DNA of 46,248 nt from Caulobacterales bacterium 32-69-10 (lineage in GTDB: Bacteria > Pseudomonadota > Alphaproteobacteria > Caulobacterales > Caulobacteraceae): contig NCED01000035.1 in NCBI GenBank assembly GCA_002280485.1, forward strand, positions 1 through 46,248, in the 5' to 3' direction. This document shows positions 8,433 through 16,639 of this stretch, piece by piece. The translations under genes and the position numbers were made by a program. The notes under the pieces were generated by a model that saw nothing but the letters and a program-made list of their open reading frames with translations, ran no database searches and was not told the origin of the DNA. Positions within the stretch are counted from its first letter, which is position 1, and each line of letters opens with the position of its first letter.

Positions 8433-9694
8433 TCCCGCTCCGCGCGATCCTGGCGCTCGGGCTGGCGGCGGGCTTGGCCGCGCCCCAGAGCGCCGCCGCC
8501 CTGTCGCTGCCGGACGCGATCGCCCTGGCGCAGGGCTCCAACCCGGGGCTCGCCCAATCCCGGGCGCAGGCCGAGGCGGCGGATGCCCGCCTCGCCCAGG
8601 CGCGGGCGGGGCGTCTGCCCGCCCTTACCCTGTCCGGGGAAGTCGGGCAGGGGACCACGGACCTCGGCGGCTTCTTCGGCTTCGGCCGCGCCGACGTCAC
8701 GCCCCGCGCCGCCGCCCTTCAGCTGCGCCAACCCCTCTTCACGGGCGGGGCCAACACCGCCGCCATCGACCGGGCGCGCGAGGGGCGGGACGCGTCCCTG
8801 GCCCAGGTGGGCGGCGCCAAGGCCCTGCTCGCCGCCCAAGCGGCCGAAGCCTATGTGGCCGTCTTGAGCACCCGGGAGATCCTGGCCCTGAACGCGGCGC
8901 AGGTCCGGCAGCTGGAGGAGATCGCGCGGCAGGCGGATCTGCGATTCAAGGGCGGCGAGACCGCCCGGACCGACGTGGCCCAGGCCCAAGCGCGCCTGGC
9001 GCAGGCCAAGGCCGACCTTGCCCGCGCCAGCGGGGACGTCGCCCGCAGCCGCGCCCGTTTCGTCTCCGTCGTCGGCGCCGAACCGGACAGCCTGGACGGG
9101 CTCCCGGGGCCGCCGCCGGTTCCCGCTTCGCTGGACGAGGCCATGGCGATCGCGCTGAAGACCAGTCCCGCCCTGGTCGCCGCTCAAGCCCGGACCCGCG
9201 CGGCGCAAGCGGGGGTGCGCTACGCCCGGTCCGAACGGCTTCCCAATCTGGCGCTCACCGCGACCGCCAGCAGCGCACGCGACCAGTTCTTCCCCGGCTA
9301 TCGCGCCGATGGCGTGACGGTCGGGGTCCAGGGGCGCTGGACCCTGTTCTCCGGGGGCCTGATCAAGGGGCGTGTCGACGAGGCCCGGGCCGGGGCGCGC
9401 GGCGCCCAGTCCGCCATGGACGCCGCCCGCGCCCAGGTCGTCGAGGCGGTCACCGGCGCCTGGGAAGATGTCCAGACCTCTCGCGCCGTGGTTCAGGCGG
9501 CGGCCGACCAGGCCGCGGCGGCGGCGAGCGCATTGGACAGCGTCCGCCATGAGGTCCGTGTCGGCCAGAAGCCGAGCCTGGACTTGCTGGACGCGGAACG
9601 GGAGGCGCTCGCCGCCCAAAGCGGGATGGTCGCGGCCAGGGGCGGCGCCGTTACGGCCGGCTACCGCCTGAACGCGCTGCTGAACGGCGACTGA
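8429..9694 (+). CDS. TolC-like outer-membrane efflux channel
   Basis: Outer-membrane factor for tripartite export, 421 aa. Start chosen at TTG 8429, which overlaps the DUF2892 stop. This gives a clean signal peptide (IPLRAILALGLAAGLAAPQS, then AAA) followed by LSLPDAIALAQGSNP, the first OEP helix. The ORF extends upstream but encodes no sensible signal there. Two OEP repeats follow, with Ala/Gln-rich coiled helices and the conserved YxxG-type beta segment at GVTVGVQGRWTLFSGG. It probably completes the RND pump encoded on the other strand. Confidence 0.9.
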   Translation: MIPLRAILALGLAAGLAAPQSAAALSLPDAIALAQGSNPGLAQSRAQAEAADARLAQARAGRLPALTLSGEVGQGTTDLGGFFGFGRADVTPRAAALQLRQPLFTGGANTAAIDRAREGRDASLAQVGGAKALLAAQAAEAYVAVLSTREILALNAAQVRQLEEIARQADLRFKGGETARTDVAQAQARLAQAKADLARASGDVARSRARFVSVVGAEPDSLDGLPGPPPVPASLDEAMAIALKTSPALVAAQARTRAAQAGVRYARSERLPNLALTATASSARDQFFPGYRADGVTVGVQGRWTLFSGGLIKGRVDEARAGARGAQSAMDAARAQVVEAVTGAWEDVQTSRAVVQAAADQAAAAASALDSVRHEVRVGQKPSLDLLDAEREALAAQSGMVAARGGAVTAGYRLNALLNGD

Positions 9695-9881
9695 GGCCGC
9701 CTGCTGACGCTGCGCCCCGATCGGCTAGGTGATTACGAGATCCCCGATGGGGTCGCGGGCGTGCCGCTGAACCCTGTCGTTGGGAGAGCTTCCGAGTGGG
9801 CCGCGACTCTGCCGCCCGGGGCTGAATCACGCTATGACGCCATCCTCAGTGAAAACCCATCATCGCTAGCGGATCGAACGA
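9695..9881. other. Intergenic stretch before the RpiR gene
   Basis: 187 bases with no convincing gene, terminator hairpin or promoter. It separates the sulfide island from the phosphoester-type island. Confidence 0.5.
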
Positions 9882-10757
9882 ATGGCGCGAAAACCCAAGG
9901 CCGACCGGGCGCCGATCGAAAGCGTGCTGACCCGCATCAAGGTGACGAGGCAAGGCATGGCCCCCGTCGCGGGGAGGCTCGCGGACTATATCCTCGAGGA
10001 CCCCGCGCGCATTGTGCGGATGTCGGTCACGGAAGTCGCCGAAGCCGCGACCATGAGCTTCGGCGCCGTGGTCAAGTTCGCCAAGGACCTGGGGCTTGAC
10101 GGCTTCCAGGCCCTGAAGCTGAGCCTGGCGCAAGAATCCGTCCGGCCGGTGCAGTACATCCACGAGGATCTGGACCCGAGCGACGACCTCGTCACGGCGA
10201 CCCAGAAGATCTTCCATTCCGGCATCCAGGCGCTGAGCGACACGCTCACCGTCCTCGACCCCAAGGCGATGGCCCGTGCGGTCGAGATCTTCCGCTCCGC
10301 CAGGCAGATCGAGATCTACGGCATCGGCTCGGCCAAGCCGATCGCCGAGGACGCCGGCTATCGAATGCTGCGCATCGGCCTCAACCCGCGGGTCGTGGTC
10401 GACAGCCATGAGCAGGCGATCAGCGCCTCCCTGGCCGATCCCGGCGTGGCGACCCTGACCATCTCCCACTCCGGGGCGACGGTCGAAACGCTGGCCGCCA
10501 CGCGCCTGGCCAAGGAGGCCGGCGCCAAGACGGTGGTGATCACCAACTTCGGCAAGTCGCCGATCCAGGCGCATGCCGACGTCGTGCTCTTCACCATGGC
10601 CCGGGAGACGACCTTCCGCACCGAGGCGATGGCCAGCCGCATCGCCCAGCTCTGCGTGGTCGACGCCCTGATCGCCAACCTGGCCTTGGCGGACTATGAC
10701 CGCGCCGTCGGCACGCTGAAGCACACCTTCGAGACCCTTTCGATCAAGCGCATCTAG
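9882..10757 (+). CDS. RpiR/MurR-family regulator (HTH plus SIS domain)
   Basis: 291 aa. The N-terminal HTH_6 domain (about residues 15-90) includes MSVTEVAEAATMSFGAVVKF. The C-terminal SIS domain (about 125-270) carries IYGIGSAKPIAEDAGYR and the ISHSGATVET phosphosugar-binding loop. Such regulators sense phosphorylated sugars or other phosphorylated metabolites. It is monocistronic, convergent with the HAD phosphatase, and close to two matching inverted repeats (11658 and 15810) that could be its operators. Confidence 0.9.
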   Translation: MARKPKADRAPIESVLTRIKVTRQGMAPVAGRLADYILEDPARIVRMSVTEVAEAATMSFGAVVKFAKDLGLDGFQALKLSLAQESVRPVQYIHEDLDPSDDLVTATQKIFHSGIQALSDTLTVLDPKAMARAVEIFRSARQIEIYGIGSAKPIAEDAGYRMLRIGLNPRVVVDSHEQAISASLADPGVATLTISHSGATVETLAATRLAKEAGAKTVVITNFGKSPIQAHADVVLFTMARETTFRTEAMASRIAQLCVVDALIANLALADYDRAVGTLKHTFETLSIKRI

Positions 10758-10806
10758 GCTGCGACCGGGCCTGGGTCGTCTAAGGCGCCGCAGCGCCGGG
10801 CCTTCG

Positions 10807-11640
10807 TTACGCGCGGGCGTCCAACAGCCTGTCGAACGACAGCCCGTGCGGGCCGCCGATCAGAATGCTGTTCAGGCCGATCGCGTCGGCGCCGGCGATG
10901 TCGGTCGCCGGATTGTCGCCGATCATCACCGCCTCGGACGGATTGACCCGCAGCTCCTGGCAGGCCTTTTCGAACAGGCGCCGGCTCGGCTTGCCGATGA
11001 CTTCCATCTCGATCTGGCGGGACCCGAGGCAGGCCGTCAGCGCCGCGAGCAGGGCGCCGGTTTCCGGAACCACCCGATCCTTCCCGCCGGGGTGGGTGAG
11101 GTCCGGGTTGGCGACGATGAGCCTGGCGCCGGCGCGCAGGGCGTTCGCCGCGCGTTCGAGCTTGGCGTAGGTGAAGCGCGTGTCGCGTAGGAGCACGACA
11201 AGGTCGGCGTCCTCGCGCACGATGTTAAGGCCCTGGTTGCGGCCATAGGCCTTCATCCGGTTCTCGCCCAGCACCATCACCCGGGAGGCTCCGATCTCGA
11301 CGGCGCGCGCGATCGCCTCCGTGCCCGCCAACAGAACGTTGCGCGGGGCGACCTCTTGACCCGCGCGCGCGAGGATCAGCGACAGCTCCTCGGGAAAGAG
11401 GGTGGAGTTGTTGGAGACGACGGCGATCCGGCCGCGATGCTGATTCATGAAACTTAAGGCGGAATCCATGGGCCGATCATTGATCGAAATGCATCCGTCC
11501 CAGTCGAGAAGCACGGCTTTTGCGCCGCGCAGCATGTCGCCAGCGCGCGAGGAACCCAGACCCTGGCCGTCCTCAAGCGCGGGTACGGTCAACAGATTCA
11601 AGGCTTTGCTCCCAGGACTCAGCTGCTGCTCGTGTTTCAT
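10807..11640 (-). CDS. HAD-IIA phosphatase (NagD-like)
   Basis: Cytoplasmic phosphatase, 277 aa. Motif I LLDWDGC carries the nucleophile Asp46 and Asp48; motif II is VSNNST, motif III IGKPSRR and motif IV MIGDNPATDI. The C1/C2 cap lies between motifs II and III, as in NagD and 4-nitrophenylphosphatases. The first 35 residues are not typical, and a start at Met36 (base 11535) would give a standard N-terminus, but neither has a clear ribosome site. Divergent from the TonB receptor with an inverted repeat between them, so co-regulation is likely. Expected to release phosphate from a small imported phosphometabolite. Confidence 0.85.
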   Translation of the reverse strand: MKHEQQLSPGSKALNLLTVPALEDGQGLGSSRAGDMLRGAKAVLLDWDGCISINDRPMDSALSFMNQHRGRIAVVSNNSTLFPEELSLILARAGQEVAPRNVLLAGTEAIARAVEIGASRVMVLGENRMKAYGRNQGLNIVREDADLVVLLRDTRFTYAKLERAANALRAGARLIVANPDLTHPGGKDRVVPETGALLAALTACLGSRQIEMEVIGKPSRRLFEKACQELRVNPSEAVMIGDNPATDIAGADAIGLNSILIGGPHGLSFDRLLDARA

Positions 11641-11657
11641 TCATAACAGCGGATACG

Positions 11658-11674
11658 AATGATGCAAAATCATT
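11658..11674. promoter_or_regulatory. Inverted repeat AATGAT-N5-ATCATT (site A)
   Basis: Perfect 6-bp arms with a 5-base spacer, 18 bases upstream of the HAD start and 80 bases upstream of the TonB receptor start. The stretch is AT-rich. The same design recurs at 15810-15826 in front of the ABC importer. The 10-mer ATGCAAAATC (11662-11671) also recurs at 15787-15796. Candidate operator for the nearby RpiR protein. Confidence 0.5.
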
Positions 11675-11753
11675 AAATTGTCGCACAAGGCCGGTAAGCA
11701 TGGGCCATCAGGACGGACGCGCCCGCGTTGGGCGCCGCGACGGGGGACCCATT

Positions 11754-14042
11754 ATGAGCAAGAGAGACTTCTTCGCCACGAGCGCCTTTGTGGCGCTGCT
11801 CGCGGCCGGCGGCATGGCCCCCGGGGCCGCCTTCGCTCAAGGCGCGGCGGCCGCGAAGGGCGCATCCCTTGGCGCAGGGGACGCCAGGGTCGACGAGGTC
11901 ATCGTGACGGCCCAGAAGCGCGAGGAGCGGCTACAGGATGTGCCGGTCTCCATCGCGGCGGCAACCGAGCAGATGCTTGCCGATCAGAGCATCGTCAGCC
12001 TGACCGAGCTCGACACCGTAGCGCCGGGCCTGACCTTCTTTTCCAATCCCGGGCGGTTCGGGTCAGGGCCATCCATCGCGCTCCGCGGCGTGACCACCCA
12101 AACGCAGAGCGCCGGCGTCCAGGATTCGGTGGGGCTGGTGCTCGATGGTGTGGTCATCTCCCGGGGTAAGGCGGGCGCCTTCCCGGACCTGAGTGATGTG
12201 GCGCAGGTGGAAATCTTGCGTGGCCCGCAGGGCACGTTGTTCGGCAAGAACGCCTCTGCGGGGGTCATCAGCATAACCACCAAGGATCCGACACCGGAGC
12301 TCAATGCGGCGGCGTCCTATACCTACGCCACTCACAACACCCAGATCGCCCGCGTTTCGGCATCCGGCCCGATCGTCGCCGATCGTCTTCTTGGACGCAT
12401 CTCCGTCTACAAGAGCAGCCGCGACGGCTATGTGCGAAGCATCGCGGACAACCAGACTTTCGAAAAGGACGACCAGACAGGCGGTCGCATCAAGCTCCTG
12501 TACACGCCTTCGGCAGAGGACGACTTCAGGCTTTCCGCCGATTTCGTGAGACAGAAGAACGACGGGGGCGCCGCCGTGCCGCGCATCCTCTTGCCGACCT
12601 CGCCCGCCTACCTCGTTCCCTATCTCGCTCCTCTGATCGGCGACGGCGTGGAGAACGACAAGGTCAACAACCGCGCGAAGATCGCCGAAAACGTCCACAA
12701 GTCCGGTGGGCTCTCCCTGGAATGGAACAGGCGTCTGCAAGGTCACACTTTGACCACCGTCGCCGCCTGGCGCTACTTCAGCCAGGACTATGAGCAGGAA
12801 GACTCCTACGGAACTTTGACCCCGATCGATCGGGGGCATCAGAAGGGCTTCCATAAGCTTCACCAGTACTCCCTGGAAGCCCGCATCGCCTCCACGCATA
12901 GCGGACCCTTGCAGTACGTTGTCGGGGCGTTCGCCTTCGCGGATAAGAACAACGTCGGCACCCGCTTTCCTCGCGGGATATTGTCTCTTCCGGCGAACAT
13001 CGTCCTCGGGCGCAACTATATCAGTGACACCAAGTCCAGGAACGCCGCTCTCTTCGGAGAGGCTAATTACAAGTTGCTCGACGGCTTGACGCTGATCGCC
13101 GGCGGCCGCCTCGCCCACGAGAAGGGGGACGTCATCATCGACGGTTTCCCCATTCCGGAGGGCCAGGTGCGCAACGGCCATCCCGTCGGCCGGACGGTAG
13201 ACAGCGCCGAGGTCGACAAGCTGTCATGGAAGACTGGCTTACAGTGGCGCATGGCCCCGGATGTCATGCTGTATGGGACCTATTCCACCGGCTTCAAGGG
13301 GCCGGGGTTCAACGTCAACACCAGCGTGCTGGGCGATGCGCAACCCGTGAAGTCGGAGCTTGTTGAAAGCTTTGAGGCCGGGGTGAAGGCCAGCTTTTGG
13401 GATCGCCGTGTCGCCGTGAACCTCGCGGCATTCAGTTCGGATTTCACGGACTTCCAGACCCAAGGGACGATCTTCCCGAACGGCGTCACAAATCCCGGTC
13501 AGATCGTGCTGCTCAACGCTGGGGCGATGCGGAGCCGCGGGTTCGAGTGGGAAGTTCAAGTGCGGCCGCTGCCGCGCATGGAACTGAGCTTCAACGGAGC
13601 CTACATCGACGCGAAGTTCACCGATTTCGCCAATGCCCCTTGCTATACAGGTCAGGTGCGAGGTGCAGGGCGCTGCTCGTCGAGCGGCACCCAGAATCTC
13701 GATGGCTTCCCGCTCCCGAACACGCCCGAGTGGAGCTACAACCTTTTCGCAAAGCAGGGCTTTGACGCTCCACTCGGCCTGCAGGGCTATGTGACGGTCG
13801 ACTACAGCTGGCGCGACACCTTGCAGTGGGACGTGCTCCAGAGCCCCTTCCAACTTGAGAAGGGTTACGGGCTCCTGGGCGCTTCCATCGGCTTGGTCAC
13901 GGCTGACGGCCGGCTCGAGGCCAAGCTGTTCGCCAAGAACCTCACCGACAAATTCCACACGAGCGGGGTGCAGGGAACCAACCAGTTCCTGCCGCCGACG
14001 TACACGCGCTTCATCGGCATCGAACTGGCGGTCAGGTACTAG
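11754..14042 (+). CDS. TonB-dependent outer-membrane receptor
   Basis: Outer-membrane active importer, 762 aa. The signal peptide ends at AAFAQ. A TonB-box-like VDEVIVTAQKREERLQDVP opens the plug domain, with PSIALRGVTT and VEILRGPQGTLFGKN as plug landmarks. The 22-strand barrel ends in the aromatic YTRFIGIELAVRY. Start at ATG 11754, with GGGGGAC 7-8 bases upstream; upstream in-frame codons do not give a signal peptide. It lies 14 bases before the PHP gene in an operon. This stretch looks less GC-rich than the flanking housekeeping genes, which suggests acquired DNA. The repertoire (sugar, polyphenol or phosphoester) cannot be read from the sequence. Confidence 0.92.
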   Translation: MSKRDFFATSAFVALLAAGGMAPGAAFAQGAAAAKGASLGAGDARVDEVIVTAQKREERLQDVPVSIAAATEQMLADQSIVSLTELDTVAPGLTFFSNPGRFGSGPSIALRGVTTQTQSAGVQDSVGLVLDGVVISRGKAGAFPDLSDVAQVEILRGPQGTLFGKNASAGVISITTKDPTPELNAAASYTYATHNTQIARVSASGPIVADRLLGRISVYKSSRDGYVRSIADNQTFEKDDQTGGRIKLLYTPSAEDDFRLSADFVRQKNDGGAAVPRILLPTSPAYLVPYLAPLIGDGVENDKVNNRAKIAENVHKSGGLSLEWNRRLQGHTLTTVAAWRYFSQDYEQEDSYGTLTPIDRGHQKGFHKLHQYSLEARIASTHSGPLQYVVGAFAFADKNNVGTRFPRGILSLPANIVLGRNYISDTKSRNAALFGEANYKLLDGLTLIAGGRLAHEKGDVIIDGFPIPEGQVRNGHPVGRTVDSAEVDKLSWKTGLQWRMAPDVMLYGTYSTGFKGPGFNVNTSVLGDAQPVKSELVESFEAGVKASFWDRRVAVNLAAFSSDFTDFQTQGTIFPNGVTNPGQIVLLNAGAMRSRGFEWEVQVRPLPRMELSFNGAYIDAKFTDFANAPCYTGQVRGAGRCSSSGTQNLDGFPLPNTPEWSYNLFAKQGFDAPLGLQGYVTVDYSWRDTLQWDVLQSPFQLEKGYGLLGASIGLVTADGRLEAKLFAKNLTDKFHTSGVQGTNQFLPPTYTRFIGIELAVRY

Positions 14043-14056
14043 GCAGGAGGGATTAT

Positions 14057-15181
14057 ATGTCATTCCACAGGATATGCGCCGGCTTGGTCGCCGGGGTGGC
14101 GCTGACGGCGCCGCTCTCCGCCGGCGCGAGCGAGGTTAATTGGTACCGCTGCAACACCCATACGCACACAGGCGCGCCGGGCCCCGAGGTCAAGACCCCG
14201 CCGGAAGAGGCGGCGGAATGGTATCGCGAACATGGCTACAACTGCATCTTCATCACCGATCACGAAAACCAGCAGAGTCCGGAGCGCATCACGGATGTCG
14301 GTCCGATCAATGCGTCGGTGGGTAAGCCGGGCGAGTTCCTTGTCATCTCTGGACAGGAGGTCGGGCAGTGGATCAATGAATCTGCCTACCGCGGCGCGAC
14401 GAGGCACCTTCACGTCAATGCGCTGGGCGTCGAGAAAGGTGTTGTGCCGTTAGGGTATCCAAAGGGCGCGTCGCCGGACGTGACGCCGTCGCAAGCCTAT
14501 CTGCGCAACTTCGCGGAGATCAGGAAGGCCGGCGGCATACCCCAGGTCAACCACCCGAATCTGGTGCGGTCGGTGGAGCCGAAGCATCTCCTGCCCCTCG
14601 ACGGCCCCTATCTGATGGAGATCTGGAACGCGATCCCGGGCAACGACAATATGGGTGGCGTCGACGAGACTGGGCGGCGGCATCTATCGACCGAGGAATT
14701 GTGGGATGTTCTGCTGACGGCTGGCCGAACCGTCTACGGAACGGCGACCGACGATACCCACAACTATACCGATTTCGACGACCCCAAGGCGTTCACGCCC
14801 GGGCGTGCCTGGGTCATGGTGCGGGCCAAGGAACTGACCAGAATCTCGATCCTCGACTCGCTGCGTACGGGCGAATTCTACGCCACCACAGGCATAGTGC
14901 TCGACGCCTACAACGTGACGCATGAAAAGATCGCCTTGCGTATCCGGGACACCAGCGTGGCGCATGCTGGCGTAACCTCGGTGCTCTACTCCACGCGGTT
15001 CATCGGCCGGTCGGGCGAGGTGCTGGCCACGGTCCATGGGGCTTCGCCCGAATACAAATTCCGCGGCGATGAAGCCTATGTTCGCGCGGTCGTCACCGAC
15101 TCCAGCCTGCGCCGCGCCTGGACCCAGCCCGTCTTCCGCAAGCGTGAAGGCTCGTCCGGCCCCCGCGCAGAGGGCGAGTGA
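14057..15181 (+). CDS. Secreted PHP-domain phosphoesterase-like protein
   Basis: 374 aa with an N-terminal signal peptide (VAGVALTAPLSAGAS). The PHP metal motifs follow: NTHTHT (His35, His37), FITDHEN, VNHPN and GTATDDTH. These form the trinuclear metal site of PHP hydrolases, which cleave phosphate mono- or diesters. AGGAGG is 6 bases before the ATG. The stop overlaps the next, decayed gene (TGATG). Position between a TonB receptor and an ABC importer suggests it trims an imported ester in the periplasm. The substrate is inferred, not known. Confidence 0.8.
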   Translation: MSFHRICAGLVAGVALTAPLSAGASEVNWYRCNTHTHTGAPGPEVKTPPEEAAEWYREHGYNCIFITDHENQQSPERITDVGPINASVGKPGEFLVISGQEVGQWINESAYRGATRHLHVNALGVEKGVVPLGYPKGASPDVTPSQAYLRNFAEIRKAGGIPQVNHPNLVRSVEPKHLLPLDGPYLMEIWNAIPGNDNMGGVDETGRRHLSTEELWDVLLTAGRTVYGTATDDTHNYTDFDDPKAFTPGRAWVMVRAKELTRISILDSLRTGEFYATTGIVLDAYNVTHEKIALRIRDTSVAHAGVTSVLYSTRFIGRSGEVLATVHGASPEYKFRGDEAYVRAVVTDSSLRRAWTQPVFRKREGSSGPRAEGE

Positions 15182-15699
15182 TGCATGCCTCGGCAATGCG
15201 GCGGCTCGGGTAGCCGCGACCATGGTCGTGATGACGGCGTTCAGTGAAGCGTCCGCGGCCGACAACTCCACCATCGGCCCGGACGGCGCGGTGGCCATAC
15301 CCGCATTCACGGGCCGGCGGCGCCGGAGTGGTCGGCGAACTCGGGGACAGCGCCTATGTGTCCGCGCCACTAGGCGGCCTTCAGAGCGCGCCGTTTCCGC
15401 CTGAGCCATTGAAGCTGGACTATCTGGCGGGAGCCGATGGACGCAGCGTGATGATTTCACCGGCTTATCACGACGACCTGCTACGCAAGTTCCAGCCGTC
15501 GCTGCTCATCAGCGGCACGCGTGATAGCATGCTGTCCAGCGTCATCTTTACTCACAGCAAGTTGGTGGCGCAGGGCGTGAAGGCCGACCTCCACATATTC
15601 GAAGCCCAGCAGCACTGTTCCATCTATTTCGATCTTCCGGAGTCACGGATGGCGTGGAACGTCATGACCCGGTTCTTCGATGAGCACCTGGGACGGTAG
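15181..15699 (+). pseudogene. Alpha/beta hydrolase (acetylesterase-type) remnant
   Basis: The ATG at 15181 overlaps the PHP stop and begins a signal-like MHASAMRRLG, then hits TAG at 15211. Continuing one frame over gives VAATMVVMTAFSEASAADN, a good signal peptide and mature start. After PAFTG (about 15312) the reading moves to another frame, giving GELGDSAYVSAPLGG, then SPAYHDDLLRKF, LLISGTRDSM and QQHCSIYFDLPESR to the stop. This is the C-terminal quarter of a hormone-sensitive-lipase-like esterase, with the Asp and His regions present. The HGG oxyanion and GxSxG nucleophile segments are absent, so about 200 codons are missing. Not functional as read. Confidence 0.75.
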
Positions 15700-15913
15700 C
15701 TGGCCAGGAGCAAGGTCATCCCCTTCTCCCGGAAGTGACGCCAACACAGGCGCGGTCAAGGTCTCGTTCGCCGACGCTGGTCGTGCATGCAAAATCGCTC
15801 AGCGGGCAAAATGATTAAATATCACTATGGCGTCGCAATAAATTGAAAAACATGCGCTGTCCTGTCACAAATCCGCGGTAGGTGTGGCGCTCAGCTCACG
15901 CGGAGTACGCGAC
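15700..15913. other. AT-rich regulatory stretch before the ABC importer
   Basis: 214 bases without a gene. The middle is conspicuously AT-rich and holds inverted repeat site B and a copy of ATGCAAAATC (15787-15796) also seen at 11662. Probably the promoter region of the importer operon. Confidence 0.55.
15810..15826. promoter_or_regulatory. Inverted repeat AATGAT-N5-ATCACT (site B)
   Basis: Same architecture as site A at 11658, with one changed base in the right arm. It is about 90 bases upstream of the binding-protein start. Candidate operator linking the importer to the receptor/phosphatase genes. Confidence 0.45.
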
Positions 15914-16639
15914 ATGCGACGCTGGATATTGATCCTCTGCGCGCTCTTTATGGCCGGATCCGCTTATGCGCAGCCGGCGCTCGGGTCGCGTGATCGGCCG
16001 CTTCGGGTGATCCTGATTCCGGCCGACGGGGGGACCGAGGACGGAACCCGGGCCGACTACCAGCCGATCTTCAGCGCCGTGTCGCGGCTGAGCGGGCTGC
16101 AGTTCAACATCCGGGTCGGCCAGTCCTACGGCGCGGTGGTCGAGGCCCTGTGCAACGGATCGGCCGACGTCGCCTTCGTCGGGCCGGTCACCTACATCCA
16201 GGCCAACCGCCGCAAGTGCGCCGAGCTGCTGGCGGTGGCGGTGGAGAAGGGGCGGTCGACCTACTACGCCGGCCTCTTCACCAGGGCGGCGTCGCCGATC
16301 CGGGCGATCAAGGACCTGAAGGGCAAGCGGGTCGCCTTCGGAGACGTCAACTCGACGTCCGCCTTCGTCTTCCCCATGGCGATGATCATCGACGCGGGGC
16401 TGAACCCGGTGCGGGACCTCGGCGCCATCCGCATGACCGGCAGCCATGCCAACAGCGTGGCGGCGCTGGCGCAGGGGCAGGTCGATGTCGCCGCCCTGTC
16501 GTTCGACAGCTTCGACAAGGCGATCAGCCAGGGCGGCGTCGACCCGAAAGGCGTGCGGGTCGTGGCCCGCAGCATCGCCATTCCCTATCCGCCGATCGTC
16601 ATGAACGCGAAGCTGCCGCCGGCCTTGAAGGCGAAGTGA
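15914..16639 (+). CDS. PhnD-like substrate-binding protein, short C-terminus
   Basis: Periplasmic binding protein of the phosphate/phosphite/phosphonate ABC family. Signal peptide MRRWILILCALFMAGSAYAQ, then RPLRVILIPADGGT. The binding-loop region includes VAFVGPVTYIQ, and KGKRVAFGDVNSTSAFVFPMAMI is a family hallmark. At 241 aa it is about 50 residues shorter than usual and stops at LPPALKAK, where homologues continue with a final helical segment. The stop overlaps the next gene's GTG. Either a compact variant or a gene shortened by deletion against the ATPase gene. Start ATG 15914 was chosen because it begins the signal peptide. Confidence 0.85.
   Translation: MRRWILILCALFMAGSAYAQPALGSRDRPLRVILIPADGGTEDGTRADYQPIFSAVSRLSGLQFNIRVGQSYGAVVEALCNGSADVAFVGPVTYIQANRRKCAELLAVAVEKGRSTYYAGLFTRAASPIRAIKDLKGKRVAFGDVNSTSAFVFPMAMIIDAGLNPVRDLGAIRMTGSHANSVAALAQGQVDVAALSFDSFDKAISQGGVDPKGVRVVARSIAIPYPPIVMNAKLPPALKAK

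Noticed and set aside
10782..10797. Terminator between convergent rpiR and HAD genes
   Set aside because: Only a 5-bp GGCGC/GCGCC stem without a T run; too weak to list.
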